Positions 36,927 through 45,453 of a stretch of DNA of 64,000 bases are shown in pieces. Positions within the stretch are counted from its first letter, which is position 1; each line of letters begins with the position of its first letter. The notes below the pieces were generated by a model. It saw only the letters and a program-made list of their open reading frames with translations. It searched no databases and was not told the DNA's origin. Both the position numbers and the translations under genes were made by a program. This DNA comes from Ningiella ruwaisensis (GTDB lineage: Bacteria; Pseudomonadota; Gammaproteobacteria; Enterobacterales; Alteromonadaceae): positions 88,098-152,097 of the forward strand of contig NZ_RAHT01000009.1 of NCBI RefSeq assembly GCF_004798935.1, written 5' to 3'.

Positions 36927-37316
36927 ATGGCGTTTACGATTTTTTATGACGGACTCTGTCCGCTTTGCGACATTGAAATGCGCCATTTGAAAAAACGTAA
37001 TACAGAAGGAAAGTTGCGCTTTGAGGATATTACTGCTGATGACTTTTCTAAACGCTATCCACACTTGGATTGGGATGCCTTAAACAATCGCATTCATGGT
37101 ATGGAAGAAGATGGTGAACTGATTGTTGGGCTCGATGTTACTCATAGAGCCTGGAGTTTAGTTGGTTATGGGTGGCTCTACGCGCCTTTGCGTTGGCCGA
37201 TTATTCGCCATGTTGCAGATAAGTTTTATCTGGTGTTTGCCAAGCATCGCTACAAAATTTCGTATTACTTAACGGGTAAAAAACGTTGCGAGACAAACTG
37301 CCTGAAAAAATACTGA
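36927..37316 (+). CDS. DCC-family (DUF393) thiol-disulfide protein
   Basis: 129 residues starting with the DCC motif: FYDGLCPLCDIEMRHLKKRN carries DxLCPLC, a CxxC-like redox pair in a thioredoxin-like fold. A hydrophobic stretch follows (GYGWLYAPLRWPIIRHVADKFY). Two cysteines near the C-terminus (RCETNC) are unusual and could form a second redox pair. Members are presumed thiol-disulfide oxidoreductases without a defined partner. TAGGAG at 36915-36920 supports ATG 36927. Its neighbour msrA, also thiol-based, is divergent. Confidence 0.85.
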   Translation: MAFTIFYDGLCPLCDIEMRHLKKRNTEGKLRFEDITADDFSKRYPHLDWDALNNRIHGMEEDGELIVGLDVTHRAWSLVGYGWLYAPLRWPIIRHVADKFYLVFAKHRYKISYYLTGKKRCETNCLKKY

Positions 37317-37330
37317 GCGCTGGATAACAA

Positions 37331-37375
37331 GCGTTTGACTCCAGGCGCGTAACACTGGGAGTAAATGTCAAACGC
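37331..37375 (+). repeat. Inverted repeat between DCC and SDR genes
   Basis: GCGTTTGAC at 37331-37339 pairs with GTCAAACGC at 37367-37375; the inside can pair further (ACTCC at 37338-37342 with GGGAGT at 37357-37362 in part). No T-run directly follows (ACTTTTGG), so a terminator role is possible but not clear. Confidence 0.45.
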
Positions 37376-37400
37376 ACTTTTGGCTTAAAACGGGAGAGAT

Positions 37401-38126
37401 ATGCAATCAAATGTACTAGTTATTGGGGCTAGCGGTGGCATCGCAAGTGCCCTTCTAAAGCAGTTAAATGAAGATGAGCATGTGCATAGTCTTGTTTCAG
37501 TATCACGTAGTGATGTTGCGCCTTTGTCAGATAAGCATCAACATCATGTGTTCGATTCATCGAGCGAGGCAAAGGTTGAAGCATTTGTGAAAGAGCAAAA
37601 AGGCAAGCAACGCTTCACTCATGTTATATGTTGTACCGGTGTGTTACACAGCTCGGGAAAGCTTATGCTCAAGCCTGAAAAGCGCCTTGAAGACATCAAT
37701 GCAGAGCAGTTAAGCGAGTATTTTCGAGTGAACACGATTGTACCTGCAATCTGGGTTAAGCACGCGGTTAATATAATCAATAAAGACAAGGCCACTATTA
37801 TCGTATTTAGTGCAAGAGTTGGGAGTATCAGTGAAAATAGATTAGGCGGGTGGTACGGCTACCGAGCCTCTAAGGCCGCGCTCAATATGATTATGAAAAC
37901 CGCAGCGGTGGAATATAAGCGCAGGTCGCCTAATACGGCGTTGGTGTGTTATCACCCCGGAACGGTTGACACCGAGTTGTCAAAGCCTTTTCAGGCAAAT
38001 GTTAAACCGTCTAAACTGTTTACGCCCGATTTTACTGTAGAGCAGCTGATCAAACACACGCTTTCACTGGACCCAGAAGATTCTCCTTTTTATCTGGATT
38101 GGGAAGGAAAAACGATAAATTGGTAA
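37401..38126 (+). CDS. Short-chain dehydrogenase/reductase
   Basis: 241-residue classical SDR. The nucleotide-binding GASGGIASALLKQL is at about 8-21; FSARVGSISENRLGGWYGYRASKAALNM holds the catalytic Tyr-X3-Lys pair (YRASK); the catalytic Ser is at the FSA or SIS position. The later CYHPGTVDTELSKPF is typical of C-factor-like (CsgA-type) members. The substrate is not predictable. GGGAGAGAT just before ATG 37401 is a good ribosome site. Confidence 0.87.
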   Translation: MQSNVLVIGASGGIASALLKQLNEDEHVHSLVSVSRSDVAPLSDKHQHHVFDSSSEAKVEAFVKEQKGKQRFTHVICCTGVLHSSGKLMLKPEKRLEDINAEQLSEYFRVNTIVPAIWVKHAVNIINKDKATIIVFSARVGSISENRLGGWYGYRASKAALNMIMKTAAVEYKRRSPNTALVCYHPGTVDTELSKPFQANVKPSKLFTPDFTVEQLIKHTLSLDPEDSPFYLDWEGKTINW

Positions 38127-38240
38127 AAACCGCGTTATATAAATGCGCTTTTAACCGAGAGTAGAGCAAAATTTGTTTAGAGACTTTTATGTTAATGGCT
38201 GTTAACATTTAGCGAAAATAATAATTAAAAAGGACAATAA

Positions 38241-39671
38241 ATGGCAGGCTCTAGGGAGCAGTTTGGCTCAAAACTTGGCTTTATTTTAGCGGCTGCTGGG
38301 TCAGCGGTTGGGATTGGTAACTTAGTTGGCTTTCCTGTGGGTGCGGCTAAAAATGGCGGTGGCGCATTTTTAATCATGTATGCCATTTTTGTATTTTTTA
38401 TTTGCCTGCCGGTGATGATTGCAGAAATGACAGTAGGTCGAGCGGCTCAGAAAGACCCGTTGGGAGCACTCACTTCACTTTCAGGAAATAGCGCTGGTTG
38501 GCGATTTGCTGGTTGGTTATCAATTATCACTCCATTTATGATTGCCGTATTTTACCTGGTTATCACGGTATGGATATTTGGTTACTTATTTGAATCGCTC
38601 ATAGGTAATCTTGATTTACTGGCGCAGCCGGAGACATTCGGTAGCTTCATAAACTCTTACGATTTGTTTATCTACATGGCAGGCGTCATCGCTGTTGTTT
38701 ACTTGATCCTTCAAGGTGGGGTAAAAGAAGGCATTGAAAAAGCAGCAAAAATTCTCATGCCATCTTTATTTTTTATGCTTCTGGCATTGGTTGTTTTTGT
38801 GTTAACTCGCGACAATGCAATGGCAGGTGTTGAATATTATCTAGTCCCTGACGTTAACAAAATAGATGCAGCGGTAGTCAATGGTGCCTTATCTCAGGCC
38901 TTCTTCTCACTTTCGTTGGGAATGGGGATCATGATCACCTATGGAAGTTATATCGATAAACGTGCTGACCTTCCGGGCTCCGCGAAATTAGTCGCTTTAA
39001 CCGACACGGCTGTGGCATTTACCGCTGGTCTCATGATTTTACCGGCAATATTTTCATTTAACCCTAACGTAAATCCCGATGAATTAAGTGAATCATCGAT
39101 TTCAATGATTTTCTCGTACTTGCCGCAAATCTTTTTGGAGCTGCAAACTTCGCTCGGGTATGTAGGCGCTAGCATCGTAGCCAGTATTTTCTTTTTATTG
39201 GTGTTTTTTGCAGCCATTACATCGCTGGTATCTATATTTGAAGTTCCTGTTGCCGCCCTAATGGACGAAAAAGGCATCAAGCGCAAAGCATCCCTTATAA
39301 TATGTGGGCTCTTGCTAGTTATATTCTCCATCGCCTGCGCATTGTCCTTTGGTTTTGTGGCGTTTTTTACAAGCTTTGTCTCTTATGCTGGCGCAGATAA
39401 GTCGTTTTTTGATGTCGTTTATGATGTGTTTTACGACACCATCCTTCCACTTAACGGTCTTTTGATATGTTTGTTTGTCATTTATCGCTGGAAAAAACTG
39501 AAGTTTAATGAAGAGTTAGACCAAGGCGCACCACACTTTAAACACAGTATATTGGAAAAATACGTGAATATTAGTTTGGGAACCTTTATTCCAGTGATTT
39601 TGGCAGTGATTTTTATTAATACTGTGGCGTTAAAGTATTTTGGTGTTTCGTTACTTAGCTACCTGATATAA
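38241..39671 (+). CDS. Neurotransmitter:sodium symporter family transporter
   Basis: 476 residues, about 12 helices, LeuT fold; Na+-driven uptake of an amino acid or similar solute. TM1 shows GSAVGIGNLVGFPV then NGGGAFL, and TM6 shows AFFSLSLGMGIMITYGSY, where LeuT binds substrate and Na+. The TM1 arginine of LeuT (Arg30 in NFLRFP), which gates the pocket from outside, is replaced by Gly here (NLVGFP). AAAGGAC lies before ATG 38241. Single gene closed by a strong terminator shared with the convergent gene. Confidence 0.92.
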   Translation: MAGSREQFGSKLGFILAAAGSAVGIGNLVGFPVGAAKNGGGAFLIMYAIFVFFICLPVMIAEMTVGRAAQKDPLGALTSLSGNSAGWRFAGWLSIITPFMIAVFYLVITVWIFGYLFESLIGNLDLLAQPETFGSFINSYDLFIYMAGVIAVVYLILQGGVKEGIEKAAKILMPSLFFMLLALVVFVLTRDNAMAGVEYYLVPDVNKIDAAVVNGALSQAFFSLSLGMGIMITYGSYIDKRADLPGSAKLVALTDTAVAFTAGLMILPAIFSFNPNVNPDELSESSISMIFSYLPQIFLELQTSLGYVGASIVASIFFLLVFFAAITSLVSIFEVPVAALMDEKGIKRKASLIICGLLLVIFSIACALSFGFVAFFTSFVSYAGADKSFFDVVYDVFYDTILPLNGLLICLFVIYRWKKLKFNEELDQGAPHFKHSILEKYVNISLGTFIPVILAVIFINTVALKYFGVSLLSYLI

Positions 39672-39683
39672 ATATTTGCTCGA

Positions 39684-39712
39684 AAAGGCTGCAATCGCAG
39701 CCTTTATTTTTT
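39684..39712. terminator. Bidirectional intrinsic terminator
   Basis: AAAGGCTGC at 39684-39692 pairs with GCAGCCTTT at 39697-39705, loop of four, then ATTTTTT on the plus strand. It ends the NSS transporter transcript; the stop codon of the convergent epimerase gene (39704-39706) overlaps the stem. Confidence 0.88.
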
Positions 39713-40633
39713 CAGCATATCGTAGGGACTTGGATATCGCAGATCTATCCCTAAACAATTTAGCGTGAAAGTGGCATCGATTATTTTACCAAGGGTTTTA
39801 CTTTTTTTTCCTTGGCTAGTTATTTGCGCAGATTCGGCTTCGTCATCTTTGACAAAGTTTGGTCGAGGAAGATTGAGGGTATCTGCCGCCCAAGTGTAAT
39901 AATCCTCTCTGGTGGGGTGCTCAGTCGAACAAAGCTGAAAAACTGTATTATCTAAATCATGATCATCAGCCTTATTTTCAGCGCGACTGATAATGCGGAT
40001 AAGGGCCGTTATCACATCATCGCGATGAACCAAATTTACTACCTGGTCACCATTTTCTATGCGCTCTCGCTTGCTTAGAGACGTCACCGGATGCCTAAGC
40101 GCGCCATCTTGGTCGTGCCCAATAAGACCTGCCAGCCGTAATACACTTGTCTTGTTTGGATGATTACTGATGGCTTGTTTTTCAATAAAGGCGTGGGCTC
40201 GCCCTGATGCCGTCTCCGGGCTGAGTTGAGACTTTTCTGCAAGCCTACCGTCTTGACTGCCGAAAACTGAGGTCGTGCTAACAAAACAAAGGTGCAGACT
40301 TTTACTGGCAATTGCATATTCGATTAAAGAAAGCATGCGTGATTGAAAGCTCTCTGCTCTATCGCCTTTAGCTGTAGCAAGCTGGTTAGATAGGTCTCTG
40401 CGGCCTGGCGCAATATTGACAATTACGATTGCATCTTTAAAAAGGCTGAGCGGTAATTGTTTCTCTGGCTCAGATTCAAACAAGTCGAATAAATAAGTAT
40501 CAATGCCTGATTGTATTAGGCGCTTTTGCTTTTCTGTAGAGCGCGTTGTGCCTGCTACTTCATATCCTTTCGCCAACAGTTCATCGGCAAGTCCTTGTCC
40601 CAGCCAGCCAAGACCTATGATTGAAACCTTCAA
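39704..40633 (-). CDS. NAD(P)-dependent epimerase-like protein, YeeZ type
   Basis: 309 residues with an N-terminal Rossmann motif (VSIIGLGWLGQGLADEL) and the body of an extended SDR: VNIAPGRRD, LCFVSTTSVFG, SVLRLAGLIGHD and VNLVHRDDVITAL. Resembles E. coli YeeZ, whose reaction is unknown. The open frame runs upstream to 40690, but a TTG at 40633 preceded by AGAGG eight bases away puts the nucleotide motif at the very N-terminus, so I chose it. Stop codon overlaps the terminator. Confidence 0.8.
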   Translation of the reverse strand: MKVSIIGLGWLGQGLADELLAKGYEVAGTTRSTEKQKRLIQSGIDTYLFDLFESEPEKQLPLSLFKDAIVIVNIAPGRRDLSNQLATAKGDRAESFQSRMLSLIEYAIASKSLHLCFVSTTSVFGSQDGRLAEKSQLSPETASGRAHAFIEKQAISNHPNKTSVLRLAGLIGHDQDGALRHPVTSLSKRERIENGDQVVNLVHRDDVITALIRIISRAENKADDHDLDNTVFQLCSTEHPTREDYYTWAADTLNLPRPNFVKDDEAESAQITSQGKKSKTLGKIIDATFTLNCLGIDLRYPSPYDMLKK

Positions 40634-40672
40634 GCCAATTGCCTCTTGTTGTAATAATATATTGTTGAAAAT

Positions 40673-40700
40673 GCAAAAAGCAGAGTGCATAACTCTGCTT
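40673..40700 (-). terminator. Intrinsic terminator of the YggN gene
   Basis: On the minus strand, AAGCAGAGT and ACTCTGCTT form a 9-bp stem with a 5-base loop, then run into TTTTTGC. It lies 35 bases beyond the stop of the YggN-like gene. Confidence 0.85.
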
Positions 40701-40734
40701 CATCGCTTTAAATAAGCTTGCGAACTTTTTTAGA

Positions 40735-41559
40735 CTAAGCCGATTTTTGTGTTAACTTTAAAAAGTCCAGCCTATTTAGACCATTAATTTTTTGCAAATT
40801 ACTCTCTGTGTCATCAACTTTCTGAAGTGTGTCGCAAAGTCGATTCGCGTCGTCTTCGAGCGCTTTAGACTGCTCAGTAATTTGAGACTCAATGTTGTCG
40901 CCCAGGTTTTCCATTCTTGTCTGGAAGTCTTTAGCGCTGCCTTCACCGCTCATCATACTTTTACCAAGCAGCATCATAAATTCCCCCATCGCCGTAGCCG
41001 TAATTTCTTCAACTGCCGAATTTAAAGACTGCTCGAGCTCACCTTTTAGCTCACCGTCACTTCCAAAAAATGCTTGATTGAATGTGTAGCTATTAGGCTT
41101 TTGATATACCTGCTCCTCGAGCAGATTCTGCAAATCGCTGAGCTTTTTATTTATCATTTTGGGCAGTTGACTATCTTCACCAAGTAAGCCAGTAAAGACT
41201 TCAGTTAATGCCGTATTGGTAATAGCGATGGCCTTGGCAGCAAGCTCAATCGCTTGAGGTACGGCGCTCTTTATCCCATCAACATAATCTTTAACGTAGC
41301 TTTGCTCTTCGCTTGTAAGCGCTAAAGTTTGACCATTCACGCTTGCGCTTCCTTTATCTGTTAATATGATGATATCGGCGTTGCGTTCTGTGATCGTCAC
41401 TTTATCCTGGTCAATAACAATATCTCCGTTGACCTTAATGTCGCACGTTGTATTTCTAAAATTCTTGGTGTTTAAAATAGATGAATCATAGGTGAGAGAA
41501 TAGCTGTTGGGCGCATAAAATAGCGCCGTTACGCATAAGGTAGCTAATAATTTTTTCAT
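40735..41559 (-). CDS. YggN-like DUF2884 periplasmic protein
   Basis: 274 residues with a signal peptide (MKKLLATLCVTALFYAP to about residue 21). The N-terminal part (CDIKVNGDIVID, VTITERNADIIILTD, GQTLALTSEEQSYVKDYVDGI) fits DUF2884/YggN. The remaining helical, charged part has long coiled-coil-like stretches (about 140-270). Function unknown; periplasmic location predicted. ATG 41559 with AGGAA upstream starts a clean signal peptide, against a longer frame from 41589. Has its own terminator. Confidence 0.83.
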   Translation of the reverse strand: MKKLLATLCVTALFYAPNSYSLTYDSSILNTKNFRNTTCDIKVNGDIVIDQDKVTITERNADIIILTDKGSASVNGQTLALTSEEQSYVKDYVDGIKSAVPQAIELAAKAIAITNTALTEVFTGLLGEDSQLPKMINKKLSDLQNLLEEQVYQKPNSYTFNQAFFGSDGELKGELEQSLNSAVEEITATAMGEFMMLLGKSMMSGEGSAKDFQTRMENLGDNIESQITEQSKALEDDANRLCDTLQKVDDTESNLQKINGLNRLDFLKLTQKSA

Positions 41560-41988
41560 AAACAGTTCCTTTCTCGCAGATAAGCACATACTAAATGTAT
41601 TCTAACACGAAGCTTAGGTGCTCACGCTTCAATTAGTTGTTGTTTTGCTTAGTTGTCGTTTTATTTTGCAGCGTTAACCTTTTAAAAGGTAAGGCCATAA
41701 GTAAATTACCTTATAGCAGCGATTTTCATAAAGCATGTCCTAATACTTTTCACAAATCACATAGCAAAACATAGGCCAAATAAAAAGTTGTTGATTATCA
41801 ATTAGATATAGTTGATTAGATTCTGTAGATCGTCAGAAATTCCATATTTTGGCGAAATTTTCATGATTGTGTCTTATTGACCATGATCACTAAAGTATGA
41901 AAAAAGACCTTGGTAGCATAGTCCTTTATTCTTGTTTAGGGCATAATATGCGCCGTTTTGATAATCTCAGGCAATTAACAGGTCAATA
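41560..41988. other. 429-bp gene-free divergent region
   Basis: AT-rich intergenic DNA between the YggN gene and a small membrane-protein gene. It contains a perfect 14-bp palindrome, ACCTTTTAAAAGGT at 41677-41690, and TTGATTATCAA at about 41789-41799. I found no convincing promoter pair and no open frame. Confidence 0.5.
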
Positions 41989-42180
41989 ATGAACGAAATA
42001 ATTAGCATGCTTAAGTTTGGTGCTTTGATGGTAGCGCTTGTTTTAGGGTTGAGCTGTATCGTGATGAGCTTAACCACAAGTAAATCGGGTAAAGAAGCGC
42101 TTCAAGAGCGCATTGAGTACGGTTTTTTTGGTGTAACAGGCTTGGCAATCACAGGGCTGCTTGCATACGCTATGAGTTGA
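41989..42180 (+). CDS. Small membrane protein, hypothetical
   Basis: 63 residues with two predicted helices (about 7-28 and 45-62), separated by a short polar loop (TTSKSGKEALQERIEYG). No family recognised. ACAGG eight bases before ATG 41989, a long upstream region and a strong terminator directly after argue that it is a real single-gene transcript. Its function is unknown. Confidence 0.7.
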   Translation: MNEIISMLKFGALMVALVLGLSCIVMSLTTSKSGKEALQERIEYGFFGVTGLAITGLLAYAMS

Positions 42181-42197
42181 TTTACAGATGATGTGAG

Positions 42198-42229
42198 AAG
42201 CCGACCATGTGTGAAGTGGTCGGCTTTTT
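42198..42229. terminator. Strong bidirectional terminator
   Basis: AAGCCGACCA at 42198-42207 pairs perfectly with TGGTCGGCTT at 42217-42226 and runs into TTT. It ends the 63-aa protein gene and probably also the convergent acyltransferase-MscS operon. Confidence 0.88.
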
Positions 42230-42245
42230 GTTACATCAATTGCTA

Positions 42246-43562
42246 TTATTCTTTTGAAGCAATTCCTTGTGATAAATAAGACGCCTGAGGATCATTTTGT
42301 AAGTTAGTGATCCGTTGATAGGCGCGTAAGCCAAATATGGGTAGCATCGATAAAACATGATCGAATATATCCGCTTGAATCCCTTCATATCGCACCCAAT
42401 CCTGAATTCTGCTAAAGCAATAAATTTCGATAGGTAAACCGTTATCTTTTGGCGGTAGCTGCCTAACCATGCAGGTTAGGCCTTTGTGAACGTCAGGATG
42501 CTGACTCAAATATGCCTGAATATAGGCCCTAAATGTACCGATATTAGTTAGTTTTCGCGCGTTAATAATATCCAGTTGCTTTGCACTCAGGACTTTACTA
42601 TCTTCTTCTAAAGCAAGTTTTTTACTTTCTAAGTAGGCTTGCAAGATTGCAATTTTTTGCCATCGGCCCAAGTCTTCGGCACTTGCAAACTTTATACTTT
42701 GCATATCAATTTGCACCGCTCGTTTAATCCTTCTGCCACCAGACTCACTCATTCCTCGCCAATTTTTTACCGCTTCAGTTATCAAACTGTATGAGGGGAG
42801 GGTGGAGATGGTTTTGTCCCAGTTTTGCACCTTGACCACAGTAAGTCCGATTTCTAGTATTTCGCCATCAACTTCGTACTTTGGCATTTGTATCCAATCA
42901 CCGGTATTAAACATGCGATTCGCTGCAATTTGAATTCCAGCAACAAAGCCTAAAATGGTGTCTTTAAACACCAATAGTAAAACGGCTGCTATCGCAGTTA
43001 ATCCCGATAATAGATAAATTGGACTCTTGCCCAGCAAAAGCGAAATGATCAGAAAAATTAGTGCAAGAGTAAATAACAGCCTGCCAACCTGTATAAAGCC
43101 GGTTATTGGCGCTTTTTTGGCAAACCGTGTCGACTTATAGATTGTTCCTACTGCGGTAAGGGCTGCTTGAAGTATGCTATAAACCACCAACATAATGTGT
43201 AAAATACTCAATGTATTGACCATTTCATACATGCGGCTTTCGGGCACTAATAGAATGTCTTTACCAAAGTACAAAACCAGGCCAGGTGTCAAAAATGCCA
43301 AGCGTCTGAAAACGCCCGCATCTTGTAAATTGTCGTCCCATTGAGATTTTGAAAAGCTGACTAGGCGTGCAACTTTAAAACGCAGAATAAATAGTGCTAC
43401 TACCCAAGCAAGAATTGCGGCACTTGCGAGCATGCCAAGTCCTATCCACTGATGAAGCAAGTCACCTGATTGGGACTCTACACCAATATATTGAGCAAAT
43501 TCGGATATCAGCTCACTTAAATGTGCTTTTGTTTCTGCCGTTGTATTACTTAATGCTGCCAT
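42246..43562 (-). CDS. MscS-family mechanosensitive channel, YbdG-like
   Basis: 438 residues: about five N-terminal helices (25-215) then the MscS channel domain. The beta-domain GDWIQMPKYEVDGEILEIGLTVVKVQNWDKTISTLPSY is characteristic, with a long C-terminal cytoplasmic part typical of YbdG/MscM (CMVRQLPPKDNGLPIEIYCFS). Such channels open under membrane tension to release solutes. It starts 1 base after the stop of the second acyltransferase, so it is translationally coupled to that lipid enzyme, an unusual pairing. Confidence 0.9.
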   Translation of the reverse strand: MAALSNTTAETKAHLSELISEFAQYIGVESQSGDLLHQWIGLGMLASAAILAWVVALFILRFKVARLVSFSKSQWDDNLQDAGVFRRLAFLTPGLVLYFGKDILLVPESRMYEMVNTLSILHIMLVVYSILQAALTAVGTIYKSTRFAKKAPITGFIQVGRLLFTLALIFLIISLLLGKSPIYLLSGLTAIAAVLLLVFKDTILGFVAGIQIAANRMFNTGDWIQMPKYEVDGEILEIGLTVVKVQNWDKTISTLPSYSLITEAVKNWRGMSESGGRRIKRAVQIDMQSIKFASAEDLGRWQKIAILQAYLESKKLALEEDSKVLSAKQLDIINARKLTNIGTFRAYIQAYLSQHPDVHKGLTCMVRQLPPKDNGLPIEIYCFSRIQDWVRYEGIQADIFDHVLSMLPIFGLRAYQRITNLQNDPQASYLSQGIASKE

Positions 43563-43563
43563 A

Positions 43564-44448
43564 CTAATTCATCCAGGCGCGCATCCGCGCATTTTTCTTT
43601 TCCCACAAGGTATTTATCCATGTTTGAAAACGTGCTTGAAAATGCTCATCATTGAAATAATCACCAATGAGCTCCTGTGTGACGGGCAAGGTGGTTACAT
43701 CGATAATGATTTTAGTCATTCGACCGCTTAGCATGTCCATCATTGGATGACGGGAGTTAGGATAAGCTATCGTAATGTCGAGAATATTGCTGAATAAATT
43801 TCCCATCGCAGATAAGGTAAAAGCAATCCCTCCTGCTTTAGGACGCATTAAATGCGAAAAAGGGCTTTTTCGTTTTGCATGTTTTTCGAGGGTAAAACGA
43901 GTGCCTTCCACAAAATTGATAACAGTGGTCGGTTTATCTATATACCGTTCACAGTAATGCTTAGTCGTTTCGATATCCTTTCCGCGTAGGTGCGGGTTCT
44001 TAGCCACAAACTCGCGGGAATAGCGACGCATAAAAGGCATATCAAGCGCCCAGGCGCCGATTCCGACAAAGGGAAGCCATATCAATTCCTTTTTCAGAAA
44101 AAATTTAGGAGGCGGAATGCGAGGGGCGCAAAAATCTATCATCAAAATAATATCCAGATAGCTTATGTGATTTGCCGTAATCAGATACCACTTATCTTTT
44201 GATAAAGCCTTGTCTATTTCAATGCGTATTTCGATGCGATTAAACATCTTTATGAACGCAACGCTTAAAATACCAAACGAAAAATACATTCGATGCATGA
44301 TGGATAAGAGAAAGTTTCTAAATGCTGCGAAAGGAATAAGCAATTTAATTAAGCCGAAAACAATGACTAAACTGCCCCAAAATCCGAGATTAATAAGCTG
44401 AAAACTTAGGTGAATGGGAAATATTAGGATACTTCTGAGCATGGTCAT
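43564..44448 (-). CDS. 1-acylglycerol-phosphate acyltransferase family, YihG-like (second copy)
   Basis: 294 residues; PlsC-type acyltransferase with a hydrophobic N-terminus. The catalytic NHISYLD (NHx4D, His94/Asp99), the substrate block FFLKKELIWLPFVG, MPFMRRYSREF and NFVEGTRFT are all as in E. coli YihG, which acylates lysophosphatidate in the inner membrane. Its ATG overlaps the stop of the upstream paralogue (TAATG) and its stop is one base from mscS. The two copies are clearly diverged duplicates, perhaps with different acyl preferences. Confidence 0.92.
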   Translation of the reverse strand: MTMLRSILIFPIHLSFQLINLGFWGSLVIVFGLIKLLIPFAAFRNFLLSIMHRMYFSFGILSVAFIKMFNRIEIRIEIDKALSKDKWYLITANHISYLDIILMIDFCAPRIPPPKFFLKKELIWLPFVGIGAWALDMPFMRRYSREFVAKNPHLRGKDIETTKHYCERYIDKPTTVINFVEGTRFTLEKHAKRKSPFSHLMRPKAGGIAFTLSAMGNLFSNILDITIAYPNSRHPMMDMLSGRMTKIIIDVTTLPVTQELIGDYFNDEHFQARFQTWINTLWEKKNARMRAWMN

Positions 44449-45353
44449 TAACTATGCCACTCCTTTGATAGTGTTTCGAGTTTTTTATCTTTATTACGCC
44501 ATAATCCGTTGATCCACTCTTGAAATATGCGTTTTTGTTGATCGTCAGTAAAATATCTATCACTGTACACGCCACTTGATAGCAAAGCCTGAACATCTAT
44601 TGTTTCAACATCTACGACAATATCCTTCACTTTTCCGCTGACAAAATCCCAGTAAGTCGGGATCCCTTTGGGGTAGTAAATTGTGACATTTATCAGTTTG
44701 GTGAGCCGTTCACCCATCGCGTTAAGTACAAAAGCGATACCGCCCGATTTGGGAGTAAGTAAGTGCTTAAACTCGCTATCTGGTTTTACTTTACGCGTGT
44801 CAAAGCGTGTGCCTTCAACAAAGTTAGTGATACTGACAGGCTTGAATTCAAATTTTTCACATGCCTTTTTTGTGGTTTCTAAATCTTTTCCTTTTAAATG
44901 CGGATATTTTTCCAAAAAAGCTCTGCTGTAGCGTTGCATAAATGGAAAGTCGAGCGCCCACCAGGCCAAACCAAGAAAGGGCACATAGATGAGATTTTTC
45001 TTTAAAAAGAATTTTAGAAAAGGAATTTTGCGATTAAACACGCGCTGCAGAGCAAGAATGTCTACCCAAGACTGATGGTTTGCAATAACCAGATACCATT
45101 CTTTTACAGAAATATCCCTTTCGCCTCGATAAACAAAATGGGTTCTAGAAAAGATTTTTTGATTAAGGTTGTTTATCGATATCCAAAGTGTAGCGATTCC
45201 GTCGACCACTTTAGACATCCATCGGCGCCATGTAGTGATTGGGATCAGCTTCAATAGAGAAAAAAATAAAAGAGGTAAACACAAAATGACTGTGTTTAAA
45301 AAGTAGAGCAACACAGAAATAGCGCCATTAAATAAGTGAAAAAGAGACTTCAT
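44448..45353 (-). CDS. 1-acylglycerol-phosphate acyltransferase family, YihG-like (first copy)
   Basis: 301 residues, first gene of the acyltransferase-acyltransferase-MscS operon. Motifs: VIANHQSWVDIL (His93, Asp98), FFLKKNLIYVPFLGLAWWALDFPFMQRYSRAF, and NFVEGTRF. It resembles E. coli YihG as closely as the next gene does. Expected role: add the second acyl chain to lysophosphatidic acid, shaping membrane fluidity. ATG 45353 chosen; no strong ribosome site is visible upstream. Confidence 0.92.
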   Translation of the reverse strand: MKSLFHLFNGAISVLLYFLNTVILCLPLLFFSLLKLIPITTWRRWMSKVVDGIATLWISINNLNQKIFSRTHFVYRGERDISVKEWYLVIANHQSWVDILALQRVFNRKIPFLKFFLKKNLIYVPFLGLAWWALDFPFMQRYSRAFLEKYPHLKGKDLETTKKACEKFEFKPVSITNFVEGTRFDTRKVKPDSEFKHLLTPKSGGIAFVLNAMGERLTKLINVTIYYPKGIPTYWDFVSGKVKDIVVDVETIDVQALLSSGVYSDRYFTDDQQKRIFQEWINGLWRNKDKKLETLSKEWHS

Positions 45354-45453
45354 GCTTTAAATTTTTCAGTCGAATTGTAAGTAAAGTGAGGGGATTATAC
45401 TCATTATGCCGAGACTGTCATATTTAGTGTCGATCGACAAATGCCTGTTCACT

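Noticed and set aside
41789..41799. TTGATTATCAA as an FNR or Fur site
   Set aside because: FNR needs a 4-base spacer between TTGAT and ATCAA, and the Fur consensus is matched only in part.
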